The position numbers and the translations under genes are program-made. Under the pieces are notes generated by a model. That model ran no database searches, was not told the origin of the DNA, and worked only from the letters and a program-made list of their open reading frames with translations. A stretch of DNA of 64,000 nucleotides, from NCBI GenBank assembly GCA_029821875.1, contig JALGXW010000002.1:62001-126000 (forward strand), read 5' to 3'. Shown here in pieces: positions 62,169 to 64,000 of this stretch; within the stretch, counting starts at the first letter, position 1, and each line of letters opens with the position of its first letter. The DNA is from Candidatus Hebobacterum abditum (GTDB lineage: Bacteria; Armatimonadota; Hebobacteria; Hebobacterales; Hebobacteraceae).

Positions 62169-63400
62169 CCTGCGGGCCTCAGCCCTACGCTCGCGAAGCT
62201 CACGCACGATTGCGTCTGCGGTTCGGTCGCCTGCTTGTAGGAGAGCAGGCGGCCTTCCTTTACGGGGAGCGACCGTAGGAGGGCGTAGATGCAGGGGAAG
62301 CCGCAGACGTTGTAGCGGTCTTGCACTTCGGCAACGGTGAAGTACAGGTTCTCTGTGTCGCCGCGCTGAGCCCTGTCCAGAACCGCCATGTCGTGCCTGC
62401 GCGCCAGATCGAGATGGGCCTGGGTGAGGGGAGGGGGCTGGCCGAACCGCGCCCCGATGTGGCTCAGGTCGGCCGAGGCGATGAGGGCTATGCGGCGGTC
62501 ATCGCCTGCGAGAGTGTCGCGCAGTGCTTCGAGAAAGCCGTTGACGGATCCCTCATCTGCTGGGTTGACGAATTCACCATTGCGCCGATGGTAGCCGCCG
62601 CAGAGGATGGGCACGATCTTCGGCGGCTCCTCCTCCGCGTGATACAGGAAGTGGAGCAGCACGGCCTGGAACTCGACCGAATGCTCGTCGCGATGGATGA
62701 ATTCGTCGGCGAAGACATCGAAACTCGCGGCGTTGGCGAGCCGCGCGATGATCTCCTCGTCGGTCTCCAACGCACCGAAGGGAGTCTCGAAGGGCTTGCG
62801 CGTGAGAATGAAGGGTGACTCGCGGCTGTTGTGTGCGGTGCCCAGGATCACCGCGACGTCCGGCCGGGGCGTCTCCCGGAGGAGCCTGTAGGCGAGGGCG
62901 TACGCGTCGGCGGCGTTGTTCATGTCGTAGTGTGGTGCAATGAGCGTCGGCCGCCGCTCGTCCAGCGCAAAGTCGTTGGGAGGGCTCGCCGCCTGCAGCG
63001 TCGGCTCCCACGCCGCCACGAAGGCGCCGGCGCCTTCGTCGTACGATCGCCCGGCGTGTGCTGGGGCGCGGGTGGACCCGGAGCGGAATTCGGCCTCGAT
63101 TTCTGCCACGAACTTTCGGAACCGGTCGGTGTCTAAGAAGAGAGCATCGTCGAGCTGCTGCACGAGCTCGTTGATCCTGTCGGTGGTGATCAGCGAGCCG
63201 AAGCGGCGCACATAGCTGACCTGGGCCTCCCGGACAGTGTGGGCCCCATCGAACTGAGCGATGAGGAACGCGATGTCCATCGGGACCGCGATCTCGCTCT
63301 CGGAGAGGCGCAGCGGGTCGCGCAGCACGACGCGCTGACCCGCGGGCGTCTGCACCGGGAGCATGTCGAGAGGTCTCAGTTTCGGCCGTTCGTCTGGCAT
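62165..63400 (-). CDS. MEMO-family protein (AmmeMemoRadiSam system protein B) with PqqD-like N-terminus
   Basis: 411 residues from ATG 63400, chosen because the upstream frame is not homologous. Residues ~10-90 (MLPVQTPAGQRVVLRDPLRLSESEIAVP, FLIAQFDGAHTVREAQ) resemble a PqqD/peptide-chaperone-type winged helix. From about residue 140 the MEMO fold: LIAPHYDMNNAADAYA, AVILGTAHNSRESPF, DEHSVEFQAVLLHFLY, LIASADLSHIGARFG. Its metal ligands (His, Asp) are in these blocks. Function is not established; family members occur with AMMECR1 and radical SAM proteins, neither in this window. Its stop shares a CTAG palindrome with the receptor stop. Confidence 0.85.
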   Translation of the reverse strand: MPDERPKLRPLDMLPVQTPAGQRVVLRDPLRLSESEIAVPMDIAFLIAQFDGAHTVREAQVSYVRRFGSLITTDRINELVQQLDDALFLDTDRFRKFVAEIEAEFRSGSTRAPAHAGRSYDEGAGAFVAAWEPTLQAASPPNDFALDERRPTLIAPHYDMNNAADAYALAYRLLRETPRPDVAVILGTAHNSRESPFILTRKPFETPFGALETDEEIIARLANAASFDVFADEFIHRDEHSVEFQAVLLHFLYHAEEEPPKIVPILCGGYHRRNGEFVNPADEGSVNGFLEALRDTLAGDDRRIALIASADLSHIGARFGQPPPLTQAHLDLARRHDMAVLDRAQRGDTENLYFTVAEVQDRYNVCGFPCIYALLRSLPVKEGRLLSYKQATEPQTQSCVSFASVGLRPAG

Positions 63401-63491
63401 GATCGGAGCATGGTTGCGGCACTGATTTGCACTAGAGATACGACGCACGCCGGGCGCTTTCCCCTCGTGCGCACGCCCTCTTCTGCACGCG

Positions 63492-63521
63492 TTGACACCA
63501 ACGCAACTCGTGTGATATCGT
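63492..63521 (+). promoter_or_regulatory. Promoter of the tRNA-Thr gene
   Basis: TTGACA at 63492-63497 and TATCGT at 63516-63521 are 18 bases apart; the tRNA begins 10 bases after the -10 box. Confidence 0.6.
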
Positions 63522-63530
63522 CGGGCGTGG

Positions 63531-63602
63531 GCCGGCGTGGCTCAGTGGTAGAGCAGCGGTTTCGTAAACCGCAGGTCGTCGGTTCGAATCCGACCGCCGG
63601 CT
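63531..63602 (+). tRNA. tRNA-Thr (anticodon CGT)
   Basis: 72 bases. Acceptor arm GCCGGCG (63531-63537) pairs with CGCCGGC (63595-63601). The anticodon stem GCGGT/ACCGC encloses the loop TTCGTAA, so the anticodon is CGT, decoding ACG (Thr). The T arm GTCGG-TTCGAAT-CCGAC is perfect, and the D loop contains AGTGGTAGAG. CCA is not encoded after the discriminator T. Good sigma-70-like boxes lie just upstream. Confidence 0.95.
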
Positions 63603-63707
63603 GTTCTGGCCAGTCTAGCATGCTGCCGTACAGGGCAGGATGAGGGAGGAAGGTCGCTCGATGACCCGGCGCGCCGTGACATTGTCTACTGGGAGGACAG
63701 GCGCGGT

Positions 63708-64000
63708 ATGGACAAGATGAAGGCGGGGTACGGCAGCGCCCGGGCGGTGGAGATCCCCCGGATCGACTTGCGGCAGCAGCACCGCGATCTCCAGCACAAG
63801 ATATACGCGGCGCTGCGCCAGGTATTCGACAGCACCGCATTTGTCAACGGACCCAACGTACGGGCCTTCGAAGAGGAGATGGCGTGCTTCCTGGAGGTCA
63901 GGCATGCCGTCGGCGTGGCCTCTGGTACGGATGCCCTGATCCTGTCTCTCGACGCCCTCGGCATCAAGCCGGGCGATGAAGTGCTCGTGCCGTCGTTCAC
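63708..64000 (+). CDS. DegT/DnrJ/EryC1/StrS-family aminotransferase, 3' partial
   Basis: Starts at ATG 63708 with GGGAGG about 11 bases upstream (a second ATG at 63717 is possible) and runs off the window after about 97 codons. IPRIDLRQQHRDLQ, NGPNVRAFEEEMACFL and AVGVASGTDALILSL match the N-terminal part of PLP-dependent sugar aminotransferases; DEVLVPSF follows. They make amino sugars for LPS or surface glycans. The catalytic Lys lies beyond the window. Confidence 0.85.
   Translation, partial: MDKMKAGYGSARAVEIPRIDLRQQHRDLQHKIYAALRQVFDSTAFVNGPNVRAFEEEMACFLEVRHAVGVASGTDALILSLDALGIKPGDEVLVPSF

Noticed and set aside
1-64000. CRISPR arrays, insertion sequences, prophage
   Set aside because: No regularly spaced repeats, transposase motifs (DDE, HUH) or phage structural genes were seen in any frame.

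Overview
The window is GC-rich, gene-dense bacterial chromosome with short intergenic gaps, mixed strands and no visible phage, insertion sequence or CRISPR. A BamA/Omp85 protein, an OmpH/Skp-like chaperone, LpxD and a TamB-like protein show a diderm cell with an LPS-type outer membrane. Many glycan-active genes (GH38 mannosidase, a DUF4091/GH123-like protein, a GH42-like protein, a six-hairpin glycosidase-like lipoprotein, a sulfatase, SIS-domain and TIM-barrel sugar isomerase proteins) plus a UroD-like methyltransferase, DUF58/DUF4129 and BlaI/M56 genes suggest a heterotrophic polysaccharide degrader. The mix fits Armatimonadota or a similar uncultured diderm phylum. That placement is inference; no rRNA gene is present.

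Layout. 1-6.9 kb: the end of a probable sigma-factor-like regulator, an MBL-fold hydrolase, a cupin / HgdB-like / HgdC-like activase / membrane protein operon, an amidohydrolase, a flavodoxin and a UroD-like methyltransferase. 6.9-11.1 kb: a lipoprotein with a glycosidase-like fold and a secreted lectin-like protein, both on the minus strand. 11.2-21.8 kb: an envelope block on the plus strand: GT2 glycosyltransferase, lipA, tamB-like, an ECF sigma factor, bamA, skp/ompH, lpxD. 21.8-27.0 kb: two SIS-domain paralogues followed by a GH38 mannosidase. 27.2-36 kb: a toroid-type protein coupled to a DUF123 nuclease-like protein, then a minus-strand set with a Lys-rich-tailed protein, a ThiF-like E1 enzyme, DUF4129, DUF58 and transketolase. 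36-50.9 kb: a DUF4091 protein, a SPATA20/YyaL-like protein fused to a DsbD-N-like domain, a sulfatase, an isomerase, an NDUFA9-like SDR, EcfT, a Cys-less sulfatase-fold membrane protein and a GT-C/TPR protein. 51.4-57.6 kb: amidohydrolase plus AraC regulator, a GH42-like protein and a secreted protein. 57.6-62.2 kb: BlaI and a giant BlaR1-type M56 receptor. 62.2-64 kb: a MEMO-family protein, tRNA-Thr(CGT) and the start of a DegT-family aminotransferase.

The most interesting regions are: the BlaI/M56 pair, where the receptor carries about 1000 residues of repeated carboxypeptidase-regulatory-like domains and the repressor gene has a clear promoter with an overlapping dyad operator; two related hairpin elements (about 68-70 nt) bracketing the AraC/amidohydrolase locus, with a covarying closing pair and an anti-Shine-Dalgarno-like stretch near one of them; a miniature HgdB/HgdC-like pair with a cupin and a membrane protein; and an ECF sigma gene with its own putative promoter inserted between tamB and bamA.
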